Shown here: positions 44,657 through 54,505 of the stretch, piece after piece
Layout: each line of letters begins with the position of its first letter
How positions within the stretch are numbered: position 1 is the first letter of the stretch
Program-made: the position numbers and the translations under genes
The notes under the pieces: generated by a model
Databases searched by the model: none
What the model saw: the letters and a program-made list of their open reading frames with translations, nothing else
What the model was told of the DNA's origin: nothing
Assembly: GCA_965206405.1 (NCBI GenBank)
Contig: CBDBJQ010000006.1
Span: forward strand, 1,612,001 to 1,676,000
Origin: CBDBJQ01 sp965206405
GTDB taxonomy: Bacteria; Pseudomonadota; Alphaproteobacteria; UBA8366
Length of the DNA: 64,000 nucleotides
Direction of reading: 5' to 3'

Positions 44657-44764
44657 GGGTTTCAGGCGGTCCGGTTAGGCAAGGTCCAGGAAGGTAAGGA
44701 TATAGATAAAGCCGAGGCTCAAACTTCTGCGGCGAATCACAAGGCGATTCGCTGCGGGGATTAT

Positions 44765-46378
44765 TCAACCAAGACCGATCAAAGGCCAGTATAGAGCAGC
44801 AAACAAAAGAAGAACAATTGTCGACATCACCGCCATCCACCAGCCCACGACAAGGAAATCCGTCGTCTTCAGATAACCGGAGGAATAGACGATCGTGCTC
44901 GCCGGCGTACCCACCACGGTCAGATAGGCAAAGGCCGAGGAGATCGCGGTAACAAAGCCGAGAACCAGCGGGTTTTCGCCGGCAATGTCCGCGAGATTCA
45001 ACACCAGGGGCCCGAGAACCGCGACCGCGGCACCATTCGACATCGTGTTGGTTACAGCCGTGGTCAGAAGCGAGACTGCGCCCCATAGGCCAATCCCGGA
45101 ATCGGCGCCAAAGGGCGCGAGAAACCCGAGGAAGCCCTCAGCCACCCAGCGCGCCGCGCCGGTCTCGGACATGCTGACGCCGAGCGAGATCACGGCTGCA
45201 TACAGGAGCACAACGCCCCAATTAACGCCGCTGTTGATGTCGTCCCAGAGGACGATCCCGCAGATCAGGAAGGCAGCCGCGCCGAGAATCGCAATGACTC
45301 CGAGACCGACAGTGCCTGACGCGAAGATCCAGCCCAGAAGCACTGCACCAAACAGCACGATCGTCAACCAGTCGGTACGCTTCATGCGCCCTTCCGCCTG
45401 CACCTGCTCGCGCAAGCGGACGACGGCGCGGGCGAGATTCCGGTATTCGGGCTTGAATGTCAGAAGCAGGATCATGGTCACCAGGGGGAGCTGGATCAGA
45501 AACAGCGGATAGGCGCTGACCATCCAGGTCAGATAATCGACCAGGAACTTGTAGGTTTCCGGGTTGGTCGGATCGTAGAAGAACTCCTTCCAGTACCCAA
45601 TCATGATTGCGTTCCGGGCGCCGCCAGAAGGTGTGCCGATGCCGGCGATCGAACAGCCATAGCAAATCGAAAACAGAATAACCGCGGCCAGCTTGCGAAC
45701 CTTGCGGGGATCGTCCGATGTCAGGTTGATCAGCGTCAGGCCGACGGGAAGCATCATTGCTGCCACCGTATGCTCGCCGATGAAGGAAGCGAGAATGCCG
45801 CACACCACAGAGATACCCATACAGACGTTGATGGTGCGGGTGCCGGTGATCCGGACGATCAAATAGGCGATGCGTTTGTCGAGCTTCTGCTTGACCACCG
45901 CGACGGCAAGCATCAGCGAACCCATAATGAACAGAACCGAATCGCTCATCAGGCTCCTCGCCACCTCGGTCGAGGTTTTCCCGAGCAACAGTACCTGGGC
46001 GATGATAATCAGCAACGCCACGGTGGGCAGCGGTATCGGTTCGGTGATGAACAGGACCGTCGCCACGAGCGACATAACGAGAACGACATAGCCCTCGAAG
46101 GTCAGGCCTTCGGGAGGCGGCAGGATCAGGGCGACTGCACCACCGGACATGGCGACGACAAACCACCGACGTTCCCAGACCTGGACGAATACCGGCCGCA
46201 AATGACGCGCAAGCGACCACATGCCCACCGTCGCGCCCCGTGCCGCAGCCCGGGCAGCGCCTCGGTATATGTCGATCTGCACCCGTTTTGTCCTGGTTTC
46301 CGAGCTGCGGGAAGAAGCCTCGAGCCCACACAATTCCGGCCGCAACAACAGGCCGTGAAGGCCGATGATAACAGCCAT
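44765..46378 (-). CDS. SLC13/DASS-family anion transporter
   Basis: Up to 537 residues with about eleven hydrophobic helices. Conserved SLC13 substrate-binding signatures: PFGADSG..TNTMSNGAAVAVLGPLV with the SNT-like motif at helix 10, and GEHTVAAMMLPVGL in the first half. The start is uncertain: ATG 46378 adds about 52 non-conserved residues, while a second ATG at 46222 starts at MWSLARHLRPVFVQ. Transports a dicarboxylate, citrate or sulfate; not distinguishable here. Divergent from the first MFS paralogue. Confidence 0.87.
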   Translation of the reverse strand: MAVIIGLHGLLLRPELCGLEASSRSSETRTKRVQIDIYRGAARAAARGATVGMWSLARHLRPVFVQVWERRWFVVAMSGGAVALILPPPEGLTFEGYVVLVMSLVATVLFITEPIPLPTVALLIIIAQVLLLGKTSTEVARSLMSDSVLFIMGSLMLAVAVVKQKLDKRIAYLIVRITGTRTINVCMGISVVCGILASFIGEHTVAAMMLPVGLTLINLTSDDPRKVRKLAAVILFSICYGCSIAGIGTPSGGARNAIMIGYWKEFFYDPTNPETYKFLVDYLTWMVSAYPLFLIQLPLVTMILLLTFKPEYRNLARAVVRLREQVQAEGRMKRTDWLTIVLFGAVLLGWIFASGTVGLGVIAILGAAAFLICGIVLWDDINSGVNWGVVLLYAAVISLGVSMSETGAARWVAEGFLGFLAPFGADSGIGLWGAVSLLTTAVTNTMSNGAAVAVLGPLVLNLADIAGENPLVLGFVTAISSAFAYLTVVGTPASTIVYSSGYLKTTDFLVVGWWMAVMSTIVLLLFAALYWPLIGLG

Positions 46379-46728
46379 CGGACGTAATCAGAAGAAAATT
46401 ATGTAATCGGGTGTCAAATGTGAGCCGGTATTTGATCGACCATGACTACCCCTCCGCGTTCTACCGATTTTTCAATCCTGCGGCTTTTCAAACTGTCAGG
46501 TTACTTGCGAATCTTGCAGATATCCCAGCTGCCTCAAAACACACCGAGGAACGCAGACTGGTAGGACTCGAAGGCCCAAAGAATCTGCGCCCTCAGTGAT
46601 GATGGTTGTGACGGCGCTGCCGGACATAACACATGGGCGCGGTGTCATATAGCCAGAGCCGGGGTGCGCGTGTAGCATTGCGGCCCCGGCCACCGCCGGA
46701 GCCGCATTCCCGCCCGACGGTGCCGCCG
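46379..46728. other. Divergent intergenic region
   Basis: About 350 bp between the SLC13 transporter and the first MFS gene of the tandem pair. A moderately AT-rich block (46385-46420) carries a short repeated word, GTAATC. No gene recognised. Confidence 0.4.
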
Positions 46729-48066
46729 ATGTCTCATAGTTTGTCAGACTTCTCCGCCCGTCTTGCGCGGCTGCCCTTCTATTACGGGTGGGTTGTGATC
46801 GCGATCGCCTGCGTCAGCATGGCGGTCGGCGTCAATGTGCGGACCGCATTCTCGCTCCTGTTTCCCCCGATCCTCGAGGAGTTTGGCTGGGAGCGCGGTC
46901 CGACCGCCGCGGCCTTCTCCGTCGGCTTCTTCTTCAACGCTCTGGTCAACCCCCTAATGGGGGTCATCTTCGACCGCTTCGGTCCCCGCATCACCATGCC
47001 GGCGGGCTGCGTGATGATGAGCCTGGGCATGGGGCTCGCGCCCTTTTCCACCGAGCCTTGGCACCTGTTTGTAACCTTCGGGGCGCTGGTCGTCGGCGGC
47101 GGTATTTTCGTTACCTATATCGGCCATTCGATGTTTCTGCCGAACTGGTTCGTCCGGATGCGTGGCCTCGCCATCGGCATCGCTTTTTCCGGCGTCGGTA
47201 TTGGCTCGATGATCATGTTCCCCTGGCTCCAGGGTATCATCGACGGGGAAGGCTGGCGGCAGGCCTGCTGGACCCTGGCAATCCTCACCCTGGTTCTGGT
47301 CGCGCCCCTGAACGCCGTGTTCCAACGCCATCATCCTCACGATCTCGGCCTCAGACCCGATGGCGACGGTGAACCCGGTGACGGCGGCCATCCGGACCCT
47401 GCCGACGCCATCGTCGACGAGGCCTGGGCCACGAAAGACTGGCGGTTGTCCGAGGCGTTGTGCACGGCCCGCTTCTGGTGGCTCACCCTCGCCCTGTCGG
47501 GCGGCCTATTCGCCTGGTACGCAATTCAGGTGCACCAGACCAAGTATCTCGGCGAGATCGGATTTTCTTCGCAGTTTTCCGCGCTTGCGCTGGGCCTGGT
47601 TGGCCTTGCCGCCATAGCCGGCCAGATCGGCATCGGGCACTTCTCCGACCGCTTCGGGCGCGAGATTGGATGGACTATCTGCATGGCTGGATTTTTTTCC
47701 TGCTATGTCATGCTCGTCCTGCTCAAGGTCAATCCCGATATCTGGCTCGTCTATCTAATGGTCAGCGCACAGGGACTCGGATACGGCATGTCGTCTCTCT
47801 ATGGCGCCATCCCGGCGGATATCTTCCAGGGCCGTCACTATGGGCGCATCGTTGGCACTCTCAGCATCGCCGCTTCCTTCGGGGCCGGGCTTGGCCCCTG
47901 GCTGCTCGGCCTCATCTACGACCGTGTCGGAAGCTACGAGACCGGGTTCTGGATCTCCGCCGGTGCGGCATTCGTTGCAATGTTTGCGGTGTGGATGGCG
48001 GCGCCCCGAAAGGTTCGCGTGGTAGCCGGCCAGGCAGCGCGCAATCGGGCCCGCAAAACCGCCTGA
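46729..48066 (+). CDS. MFS transporter, first of a tandem pair (OFA/MCT-like)
   Basis: 445 residues from ATG 46729. N-terminal YYGWVVIAIACVSMAVGVNVRTAFSLLFPPILEEFGW is typical of the OFA/monocarboxylate-transporter branch. Loop 2-3 FDRFGPRITMP, loop 8-9 HFSDRFGREIGWTICM, and the C-terminal GRHYGRIVGTLSIAASFGAGLGPWLLG. It closely matches the next gene in length and almost every motif, so the pair is a tandem duplication. A carboxylate substrate is likely by subfamily; unproven. Confidence 0.9.
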   Translation: MSHSLSDFSARLARLPFYYGWVVIAIACVSMAVGVNVRTAFSLLFPPILEEFGWERGPTAAAFSVGFFFNALVNPLMGVIFDRFGPRITMPAGCVMMSLGMGLAPFSTEPWHLFVTFGALVVGGGIFVTYIGHSMFLPNWFVRMRGLAIGIAFSGVGIGSMIMFPWLQGIIDGEGWRQACWTLAILTLVLVAPLNAVFQRHHPHDLGLRPDGDGEPGDGGHPDPADAIVDEAWATKDWRLSEALCTARFWWLTLALSGGLFAWYAIQVHQTKYLGEIGFSSQFSALALGLVGLAAIAGQIGIGHFSDRFGREIGWTICMAGFFSCYVMLVLLKVNPDIWLVYLMVSAQGLGYGMSSLYGAIPADIFQGRHYGRIVGTLSIAASFGAGLGPWLLGLIYDRVGSYETGFWISAGAAFVAMFAVWMAAPRKVRVVAGQAARNRARKTA

Positions 48067-48190
48067 CCTCAACCGGTACGGTTTTGCGACCAGGGCGGCG
48101 GCAAAACGCAAGAAGCGGATGTCGGCTGCTGGCATGGAAACGCAACATGGCCTCGATCGCAGATTCCCGCGCCTACGCTAGCGCTTGCCC

Positions 48191-49516
48191 ATGTCTCTTC
48201 GTCCGCTGACCCTTTCCGACCGGCTCGCCAGGCTACCCTTCTATTACGGGTGGGTTGTGATCACGATCGCCTTCGTGAGCATCGCGATCGGGGTCAATGT
48301 GCGGACCGCGTTCTCGCTCCTGTTCCCGCCGATCCTCGCCGAGTTCGGTTGGGACCGCGGCACCACCGCCGCCGCCTTTTCCTTCGGCTTTTTCGCCAAC
48401 GCCTTCCTGAATCCGCTGATGGGGGTCGTGTTCGACCGTTTCGGACCCCGCGTCACCCTGCCCATCGGCTGCGTTCTGATCAGCGCCGGTATGGGGCTCG
48501 CGCCCTTCGCTACCGAACCATGGCATCTCTTTGCCACGCTCGGCGTGCTGGTCGTCAGCGGCGGCATCTCGGTGACCTATCTTGGCCACTCGATGTTTCT
48601 CGCCAACTGGTTCGTGCAGATGCGCGGCCTCGCCATCGGCATCGCTTATTCGGGCGTCGGTGTTGGTGCCATCATCCTGTTTCCATGGATACAGGACATC
48701 ATTGACGAGCAAGGATGGCGCCATGCCTGCTGGACGATGGCGCTCCTCACACTCCTTCTGGTCGCGCCCCTCAACGCCGTTCTGCAGCGCCGGCACCCCT
48801 TCGATCTCGGTCTCGCTCCTGACGGAGATCCCGAATCTCTTGTAACAGACCGGCCGACGCACGCCGGCACCGTCGTTAATGCCGCCTGGGCGGAGAAGGA
48901 TTGGCGACTGTCCGAAGCGCTGCGCACGGCGCGCTTCTGGTGGCTTTCGCTCGCCATGTCAGGCGGCCTGTTCACCTGGTATGTGGTCCAGGTACACCAG
49001 ACCAAGTATCTCGGCGAGGTCGGTTTTTCATCGGATTTCGCAGCCCTCGCACTGGGATTGGCCGGCCTCGCCGGGATCGCCGGACAGATCGGTATCGGGC
49101 ATTTCTCCGACCGCTTCGGACGCGAAATCGGCTGGACGGCAAGCATGCTCGGCTTTTTCTCCTGCTATGCCCTGCTCGTCCTGCTCGAGGCCCGCCCGGA
49201 AGTATGGCTCGTCTATCTGATGATCTGTGCCCAGGGACTCGGATACGGCGTCGCCACGCTCTACAGCGCCGTGCCGGCGGATATTTTCCAGGGGCGACAT
49301 TACGGGCGCATCGTCGGTTCCCTCAGCGTCTCTGCCTCACTCGGTGCGGGCGCCGGCCCCTATCTCGCCGGCGCAATCTACGACATCGACGGAAGCTACG
49401 AGATTGGATTCTGGCTCGGTGGCATAGCGGCGCTGGTTTCGACCCTGGCACTGTGGCTGGCATCGCCGCGCAAGATCCGGCTGGTCGCCGGCCAGAGCAA
49501 GCACGCTCGACCCTAA
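48191..49516 (+). CDS. MFS transporter, second of a tandem pair (OFA/MCT-like)
   Basis: 441 residues from ATG 48191 (a TTG at 48185 is in frame). The same architecture as its upstream neighbour: LARLPFYYGWVVITIAF, FDRFGPRVTLP, HFSDRFGREIGWTAS, GRHYGRIVGSLSVSASLGAGAGPYLAG. Differences are concentrated in loops (for example PDGDPESLVTDRPTHAG) and transmembrane lining positions, suggesting functional divergence or different regulation. The 124 bp spacer leaves room for its own promoter. Confidence 0.9.
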   Translation: MSLRPLTLSDRLARLPFYYGWVVITIAFVSIAIGVNVRTAFSLLFPPILAEFGWDRGTTAAAFSFGFFANAFLNPLMGVVFDRFGPRVTLPIGCVLISAGMGLAPFATEPWHLFATLGVLVVSGGISVTYLGHSMFLANWFVQMRGLAIGIAYSGVGVGAIILFPWIQDIIDEQGWRHACWTMALLTLLLVAPLNAVLQRRHPFDLGLAPDGDPESLVTDRPTHAGTVVNAAWAEKDWRLSEALRTARFWWLSLAMSGGLFTWYVVQVHQTKYLGEVGFSSDFAALALGLAGLAGIAGQIGIGHFSDRFGREIGWTASMLGFFSCYALLVLLEARPEVWLVYLMICAQGLGYGVATLYSAVPADIFQGRHYGRIVGSLSVSASLGAGAGPYLAGAIYDIDGSYEIGFWLGGIAALVSTLALWLASPRKIRLVAGQSKHARP

Positions 49517-49560
49517 CAGCAACGACCTCCGCCAGAGCGCGCCCGCCAAACCGACGCTCG

Positions 49561-51459
49561 CTAGTTCGAATCCTCTTCCTGCTTGATCTCCTCGTCTTCC
49601 TCACCGGAAGACCCACCAGAAGAATCGCTGCCGGACAGGAAGTCGGCGATGTTCTGCAGCAGCACCCTCAGCCCGCCAGACGCAGAACTGGCGCCGGGCA
49701 GCGACGCAACGGGGGTGTCTTTTTCCGCCGCCAGCATAAAGGAACGCCATATCCGGGTCGGCAGGCCACCGCCGCTGATCTGCCCGGAGGGCGGTCCGGA
49801 ATCCCTGCCGACCCAGACCCCGGCGACCAGCATGGAGGAATAGCCGATGAACCAGGCATCACGGTATTGCTGACTGGTACCGGTCTTGCCGGCAAGGTCC
49901 CTGTCCTCGATGAAGGCGCGATGGCCGGTACCGTCACGCAGGGCCTTCCGCAGCATGCGGTTCATCTGTCCAACCCGCCGCTCTTCGATGACCGTGCCAA
50001 GCGTGGTTCCGGCCCGCTCGTAGAGCACGGTCCCATCGGCTGCACGCACGCGGACCACGCCATGGGGAAATACACCGGTCCCTCCGTTGGCAAACGGCAG
50101 ATAGGCCGAGGTGACTTCGAGCAGGCTGAGACTCGAGGTGCCAAGTGCCAGCGAAAGGTCGGGGTTCATCTTCGAGGTGATCCCGAGGCGGCGCGCCGTA
50201 TCAACGATCCTGCGCAGCCCGGCCTTGCGCGCCACCCGCACGGCAACGGTGTTCAGCGACAGCGACAGCCCATCCTCAAGCGTGACATCGCCTCGGTATC
50301 TGCCGTCAAAGTTTTTCGGACGCCATCCGTCGATCTCGATCGGCGCGTCGCGCACAATCGAATCTGGGGTGAGCCCCGCCTCGAGGCCGGCGAGATAGAT
50401 AAATGGCTTGAAGGCCGATCCCGGCTGCCGGCGCGCCTGCACGGCACGGTTGAACTGACCGTTGGCATAGGACCGGCCCCCGACCATCGCCCGGACAGCG
50501 CCATTGGCATCAAAGACGACCAGCGCCACCTGCTGCCCCCTGGCCTTCGCTCCGAGATCCCTGAAACCGGCCGCAACGGCATCTTCGGCAGCTTTCTGAA
50601 GTGTTGGATCGAGGGTGGTTTCGACGACAATTCCGCCCTCGACGCGGCTGACGAACTGGGGAAGCTGTGATTCGATCCAGTCGCTGAAATACCCACCATG
50701 CTGACGGGTGGGGCTGTCCGCAACGAAGGCGAGATTCCGCTGCCCGCTGGCTTCGCCGGTGGCGAGATAGCCGGCCGCTTCCATGTTGCGAAGCACCAGC
50801 CACGCCCGCTGCATCGCCAGTTCCGGGTTGGCTGTCGGAGCGTAGCGTGACGGCGCCTTGAGCAGGCCGGCAAGCATGGCGGCTTCAGTCAGATCGACCT
50901 CGCGGACCGATTTCCCGAAATACCGCCGCGACGCTGCCTCCATGCCGTAGGTTCCGGCGCCGAGATAGGCGGTGTTGAGGTAAAGGGACAGGATCTCGTT
51001 CTTGTCGAGGCGAGCTTCCATCCACAGGGCGAGCATCACCTCCCGCAGTTTACGGGGCAGCGTCCGCTCCGGTGTGAGGTAGAGGTTTTTTGCCAGCTGC
51101 TGGGAGATGGTCGATCCGCCCTGGACCACCCGCCCGGCCTGGAGATTGGCCCACATTGCGCGCGCAAGGCCGCGCAGATCAACGCCGCCATGCTCATAGA
51201 AGCGGCGGTCCTCGGTCGCCAGCACTGCCTGGAGAAGATGGGGCGGAAGTTGGTCAACGAGTACCGCGGATCCCTCATTGCCACTGCGCCTGAGTACCGA
51301 GCCATCGGCGGCAAGGACGATCAGACCCGGGCTCGAGCGGGCGCGGAGCGCCTCGACGGGGTTCGGCAGCCCAGGCGCGTCGACAAAGAACAGAAACAGC
51401 CAGATGATAGCGGTCCCAGCAAGCGACTTGGCCAGCCAGAAGAGGGAGCGCAGAATCAT
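49561..51459 (-). CDS. Class A penicillin-binding protein (bifunctional peptidoglycan synthase, PBP1-type)
   Basis: 632 residues from ATG 51459. A short cytoplasmic N-terminus and one transmembrane anchor (about 8-26) are followed by a GT51 transglycosylase domain (ATEDRRFYEHGGVD with catalytic Glu, GGSTISQQLAKNLYL, RYFGKSVREVDLTEAAMLAGL) and a transpeptidase domain with SxxK in RQPGSAFKPFIYLAG, SxN in SLSLNTVAVRVARK, and KTGTSQQYRDAWFIGY. The C-terminus has a 20-30 residue Ser/Gly/Glu-rich disordered tail (SGSDSSGGSSGEEDEE). Confidence 0.94.
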   Translation of the reverse strand: MILRSLFWLAKSLAGTAIIWLFLFFVDAPGLPNPVEALRARSSPGLIVLAADGSVLRRSGNEGSAVLVDQLPPHLLQAVLATEDRRFYEHGGVDLRGLARAMWANLQAGRVVQGGSTISQQLAKNLYLTPERTLPRKLREVMLALWMEARLDKNEILSLYLNTAYLGAGTYGMEAASRRYFGKSVREVDLTEAAMLAGLLKAPSRYAPTANPELAMQRAWLVLRNMEAAGYLATGEASGQRNLAFVADSPTRQHGGYFSDWIESQLPQFVSRVEGGIVVETTLDPTLQKAAEDAVAAGFRDLGAKARGQQVALVVFDANGAVRAMVGGRSYANGQFNRAVQARRQPGSAFKPFIYLAGLEAGLTPDSIVRDAPIEIDGWRPKNFDGRYRGDVTLEDGLSLSLNTVAVRVARKAGLRRIVDTARRLGITSKMNPDLSLALGTSSLSLLEVTSAYLPFANGGTGVFPHGVVRVRAADGTVLYERAGTTLGTVIEERRVGQMNRMLRKALRDGTGHRAFIEDRDLAGKTGTSQQYRDAWFIGYSSMLVAGVWVGRDSGPPSGQISGGGLPTRIWRSFMLAAEKDTPVASLPGASSASGGLRVLLQNIADFLSGSDSSGGSSGEEDEEIKQEEDSN

Positions 51460-51615
51460 CGGAGAAATACCGGCATGACAGGCACCATATGCCGAGAGTA
51501 CCGTAGCGATGCAACCGCCCGGCCCCCACATGACAGGCTTTCTTTACGGGTTTCCCGCCACCGAAGATGGGATAATTGATCAATCAGCACAAATCGCACC
51601 CTCAGTACAGACCGC

Positions 51616-52809
51616 ATGCATAAGATCGACCACATGTCCGCATCAGCCATTGCCCCCGGCAGCGTGACCTTTGCCTTCCAGGCCGCGCCGACGACGGATT
51701 CTGAAAAAAGCGATCTCTCCCTTTACCGGGAAGTGATTGAGGAGTGCGAACTCGGCGCCGAGCTCGGCTTCGAGGCTGCGTGGTTCCTCGAACATCACTT
51801 CAGCGATTATTACCCGACACCGAGCCCGCTCCTGTTCATGTCGCACATCGCCGCCCGCTGTCCCACCCTTGGGCTCGGCACCGCCGTCCTCGTGCTTCCC
51901 TGGTATCACCCGGTGCGCATCGCCGAGGAAATCGCGATGGTCAATTCACTGACCGAGGGAACACTGCATCTCGGGATGGGCCGCGGCACCGCTAAATCTG
52001 AATACGACGGCTACGGTATCGACATGAACGGTGCCCGCCAGCGCTATGCGGAATGCTGGCGGATCATAAACATGGCCATGCGCGGGAAACCCTTCACCTT
52101 CGAGGGCGAGCATTATTCGGTTAATCGTGAAGTTGCGGTTCGACCCGACCCGACCGTCAAGCCGGTGAATTTCTACGGCGCGATCGGAAGCCTTGGCAGC
52201 GCCACCCTGATGGCGGATCTCGGCCTGCCGCCGCTCTGCCTCGCGCAGTTTCCCGACCATCTTCTCGAGCGCATTCTCGCAGAATGGAAAGCCCGCGCTG
52301 CGGAAAACGCCAATGGTGAAAACGCCAATGGTGAAAACGCCGGTGTCGAAGACGGTATCCTCGCCGCACCGCGACCACTGTCGATCAAGTGCTACATCGC
52401 CGACACCGATGAAGAGGCGCGGCGGATCGGCAGACGCTACCTGGCCCAGAACTTCGATATCCAGGCCCGGCATTACGAGGTCGACGCCAACCCTTGGCAG
52501 AACATTCCCGAATACGAGGTTTTCTCGAAAATGTTCGCCAACATGAAGGCGATGGCAGATCCCGACAATCTGGACCCGCTGATGGATCTCAACCTTGTCG
52601 GCAGCCCGGATACGATTGCCGCACGCATCGAGACCCTGCGCGGGCTCGGCTTCGATTATTTCATCGTCGCCTCGGCCCTGCCCGGCACGCCGCTCGAGGT
52701 GCGCCGGCGCATGTACACAATGTTCGCAGAAGAAGTGACGCCGCGCTTCGATGCCGCCTTTAGCGCATCACCGCAGCAGCCCGACCGGGTCGCTATCCAA
52801 CCGGCGTAA
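51616..52809 (+). CDS. LLM-class flavin-dependent oxidoreductase (luciferase-like)
   Basis: 397 residues from ATG 51616, or 391 from the in-frame ATG at 51634. The bacterial-luciferase fold is indicated by FEAAWFLEHHFSDYYPTPSPL, LGLGTAVLVLPWYHPVRIAEE, LHLGMGRGTAKSEYDGYGID and IAARIETLRGLGFDYFIVASALPG. It probably uses FMN (reduced) and O2 on an unknown substrate. A short in-frame repeat (ENANG twice, then ENAG) at residues about 230-243 interrupts a surface loop and comes from a 15-bp tandem duplication. The 3' end overlaps the converging NUDIX gene by 17 bp. Confidence 0.88.
   Translation: MHKIDHMSASAIAPGSVTFAFQAAPTTDSEKSDLSLYREVIEECELGAELGFEAAWFLEHHFSDYYPTPSPLLFMSHIAARCPTLGLGTAVLVLPWYHPVRIAEEIAMVNSLTEGTLHLGMGRGTAKSEYDGYGIDMNGARQRYAECWRIINMAMRGKPFTFEGEHYSVNREVAVRPDPTVKPVNFYGAIGSLGSATLMADLGLPPLCLAQFPDHLLERILAEWKARAAENANGENANGENAGVEDGILAAPRPLSIKCYIADTDEEARRIGRRYLAQNFDIQARHYEVDANPWQNIPEYEVFSKMFANMKAMADPDNLDPLMDLNLVGSPDTIAARIETLRGLGFDYFIVASALPGTPLEVRRRMYTMFAEEVTPRFDAAFSASPQQPDRVAIQPA
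52303..52347. repeat. 15-bp in-frame tandem repeat inside the LLM oxidoreductase gene
   Basis: GAAAACGCCAATGGT at 52303-52317 and 52318-52332, with a third degraded copy at 52333-52347. Codes for ENANG repeats in a loop; the reading frame is kept. Confidence 0.88.
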
Positions 52810-53611
52810 TCACACCGCTTTTCACCACCAGGAACTGGCTCGCGCCATAACCGGCGGCGGCCGGAATCGTCATGATCCGCCCGTCTTTTTGCGGTTGCGA
52901 GGTCGGCAAAACCGTCACCACTGACTCCTGTTCGGCCAAGGCCATCGCCACGTCAACATTAGCGCTGCGGCCAAGGCGCTCGAGATTGAGGCGGGTCGGG
53001 AACATTACGTTGTGCCTACCGGATTCGCCGGACTCGACAGCCTCTGCGCACCGCATCCAGGCGGAATGGACCGATTCGCCACCATCATGGATGGCCTTCT
53101 GCCGGCGCGGGGCGCGGGCCAGGAAAAAATGCGTGTCGAACCGCCTCGGGCGATCTGCAGGTGTGATCCAGTGAGCGAAATAGGCCAGTCGGTCGCAGCA
53201 GAGGATGAGATCTTCTGCCATGACAACCGCCAGCCACTCGGCCTTCCCTGCATTGAGGAGGCCGTGATAGCGCTCATAGAAGGCCGCCGCCTCGTCCTCC
53301 TCGAGGACGGTTTCGCAACCGGCACGCCGGGCGAGAATGACGCCGGATTCCTCGAAGGTCTCGCGGACGGCAGCAACCCTGAGCGCGGCCTCCTCAGCGG
53401 ATAGCGAATCCAGCCCGTCGCAGCGCTCGAAGATCGCTGGCTCGCCGTCCTCGGGATCGACCTTTCCGCCTGGAAACACCAGCGCCGAGCCAAAATGCAG
53501 CCCGCTGCCGCGCTCAACGAGGAAGACCTCGATCCCCTCGGCGCCATCGCGAATCAGCAGAACCGTGGCGGCAGGAACCGGAAAAACAGGGGATGAATTA
53601 TCCGTCGGCAT
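52793..53611 (-). CDS. NUDIX hydrolase, NUDT19-like
   Basis: 272 residues. The Nudix box is split as in the NUDT19/RP2-type subfamily: GSALVFPGGKVDPEDGE begins it and RVAAVRETFEESGVILAR with R-E-x2-E-E-x-G completes it after an insertion (about residues 46-90). Members hydrolyse CoA derivatives or other nucleoside diphosphates; substrate is not assigned here. It overlaps the LLM gene tail to tail by 17 bp and stands 90 bp from the MlaF-like ATPase gene. Confidence 0.88.
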   Translation of the reverse strand: MPTDNSSPVFPVPAATVLLIRDGAEGIEVFLVERGSGLHFGSALVFPGGKVDPEDGEPAIFERCDGLDSLSAEEAALRVAAVRETFEESGVILARRAGCETVLEEDEAAAFYERYHGLLNAGKAEWLAVVMAEDLILCCDRLAYFAHWITPADRPRRFDTHFFLARAPRRQKAIHDGGESVHSAWMRCAEAVESGESGRHNVMFPTRLNLERLGRSANVDVAMALAEQESVVTVLPTSQPQKDGRIMTIPAAAGYGASQFLVVKSGVITPVG

Positions 53612-53701
53612 CGCAGGCCATCATAGAAAACAGAACGGCCAAAGGCCATACGACCCCAAGGATCATCCGGGCCGGCGGAGCGTCGGCCCGGAGCGGGAAG
53701 C

Positions 53702-54505
53702 TCAGCCTTCGGAAACCCTGCGGAACCGGACGACTTCGTCATCCGTGCTCTCGTCCCACGCCGCTGTCGGTCCGTTCCAGGTGATCCTGCCCTCCGACAA
53801 CAGGGCCAGGTGGGTCGCCATCCGCCGCGCCCCGAGCATGTCGCTGGTGACGATGACGGCGGTTGCCCGGGTTCTGGCAAGATTATCGCGAATCATCCTG
53901 TGGATGATGCTGCACATAATCGGATCGAGGCCGGCCGTCGGGTCGTCGAGGAACAGGAGATCGGGCTCGCCAGTGACAGCTCGGGCGAGGGCCACACGCT
54001 TCTGCATACCGCCGGACAGCTCGGCGGGGTAAAGATCAAGCACATCGGTGCCAAGGCCGACCGCAGCGAGGCCGGCGGCGGCGAGTTCGTGCGCCTCGCT
54101 GTGGTTGATGGCGCCCTCGATCAGCGGCCCGAAGGCGACGTTTTCCCAGACAGGGAGGCTGTCGAACAGTCCACCCTGCTGGAACAACATGCCGAAGCGG
54201 TCGGCGAAATTCCGGCGCGCCGAGGGTCCCAGATCGTGAATACCGGCGCCGTCAACCGTCACCGTCCCGGCATCGGGCGCCATCAATCCGGCCAGAATCT
54301 TCATCAGGACAGATTTGCCGCTGCCCGATCGGCCAAACAAAACGAGCGTATCGCCCCGGCCAACGGAGAGATCGATTCCCTGCAGCACACGCTCATCGTC
54401 AAAGCTCTTGGTGACGCCGACAGCGTGGATCTCCGGACCCGGACTCTCTGTCTGGCCTGCCACACCAGCGTTCTCTGCACCGCCAGATTGCAGTGTCGCG
54501 CTCAT
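53702..54505 (-). CDS. ABC transporter ATP-binding protein (MlaF/Ttg2A-like)
   Basis: 267 residues, a single ABC ATPase domain: Walker A GRSGSGKSVLMKILAG, signature LSGGMQKRVALARAV, Q-loop LFQQGGLFDSLPVWENVAFG and Walker B LLFLDDPTAGLDPI, in which the catalytic glutamate position is Asp rather than Glu (D-D-P). The Q-loop and D-loop sequences are MlaF-type, so it may belong to the phospholipid transporter whose MlaD genes lie 45 kb away; no MlaE is adjacent. It overlaps the thioesterase gene by 4 bp (ATGA). Confidence 0.88.
   Translation of the reverse strand: MSATLQSGGAENAGVAGQTESPGPEIHAVGVTKSFDDERVLQGIDLSVGRGDTLVLFGRSGSGKSVLMKILAGLMAPDAGTVTVDGAGIHDLGPSARRNFADRFGMLFQQGGLFDSLPVWENVAFGPLIEGAINHSEAHELAAAGLAAVGLGTDVLDLYPAELSGGMQKRVALARAVTGEPDLLFLDDPTAGLDPIMCSIIHRMIRDNLARTRATAVIVTSDMLGARRMATHLALLSEGRITWNGPTAAWDESTDDEVVRFRRVSEG

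Noticed and set aside
48901..50670. 589-codon + strand open frame running from the second MFS gene into the PBP gene
   Set aside because: It uses an alternate frame of the MFS gene and the antisense of the PBP gene; GC-rich DNA generates such frames.
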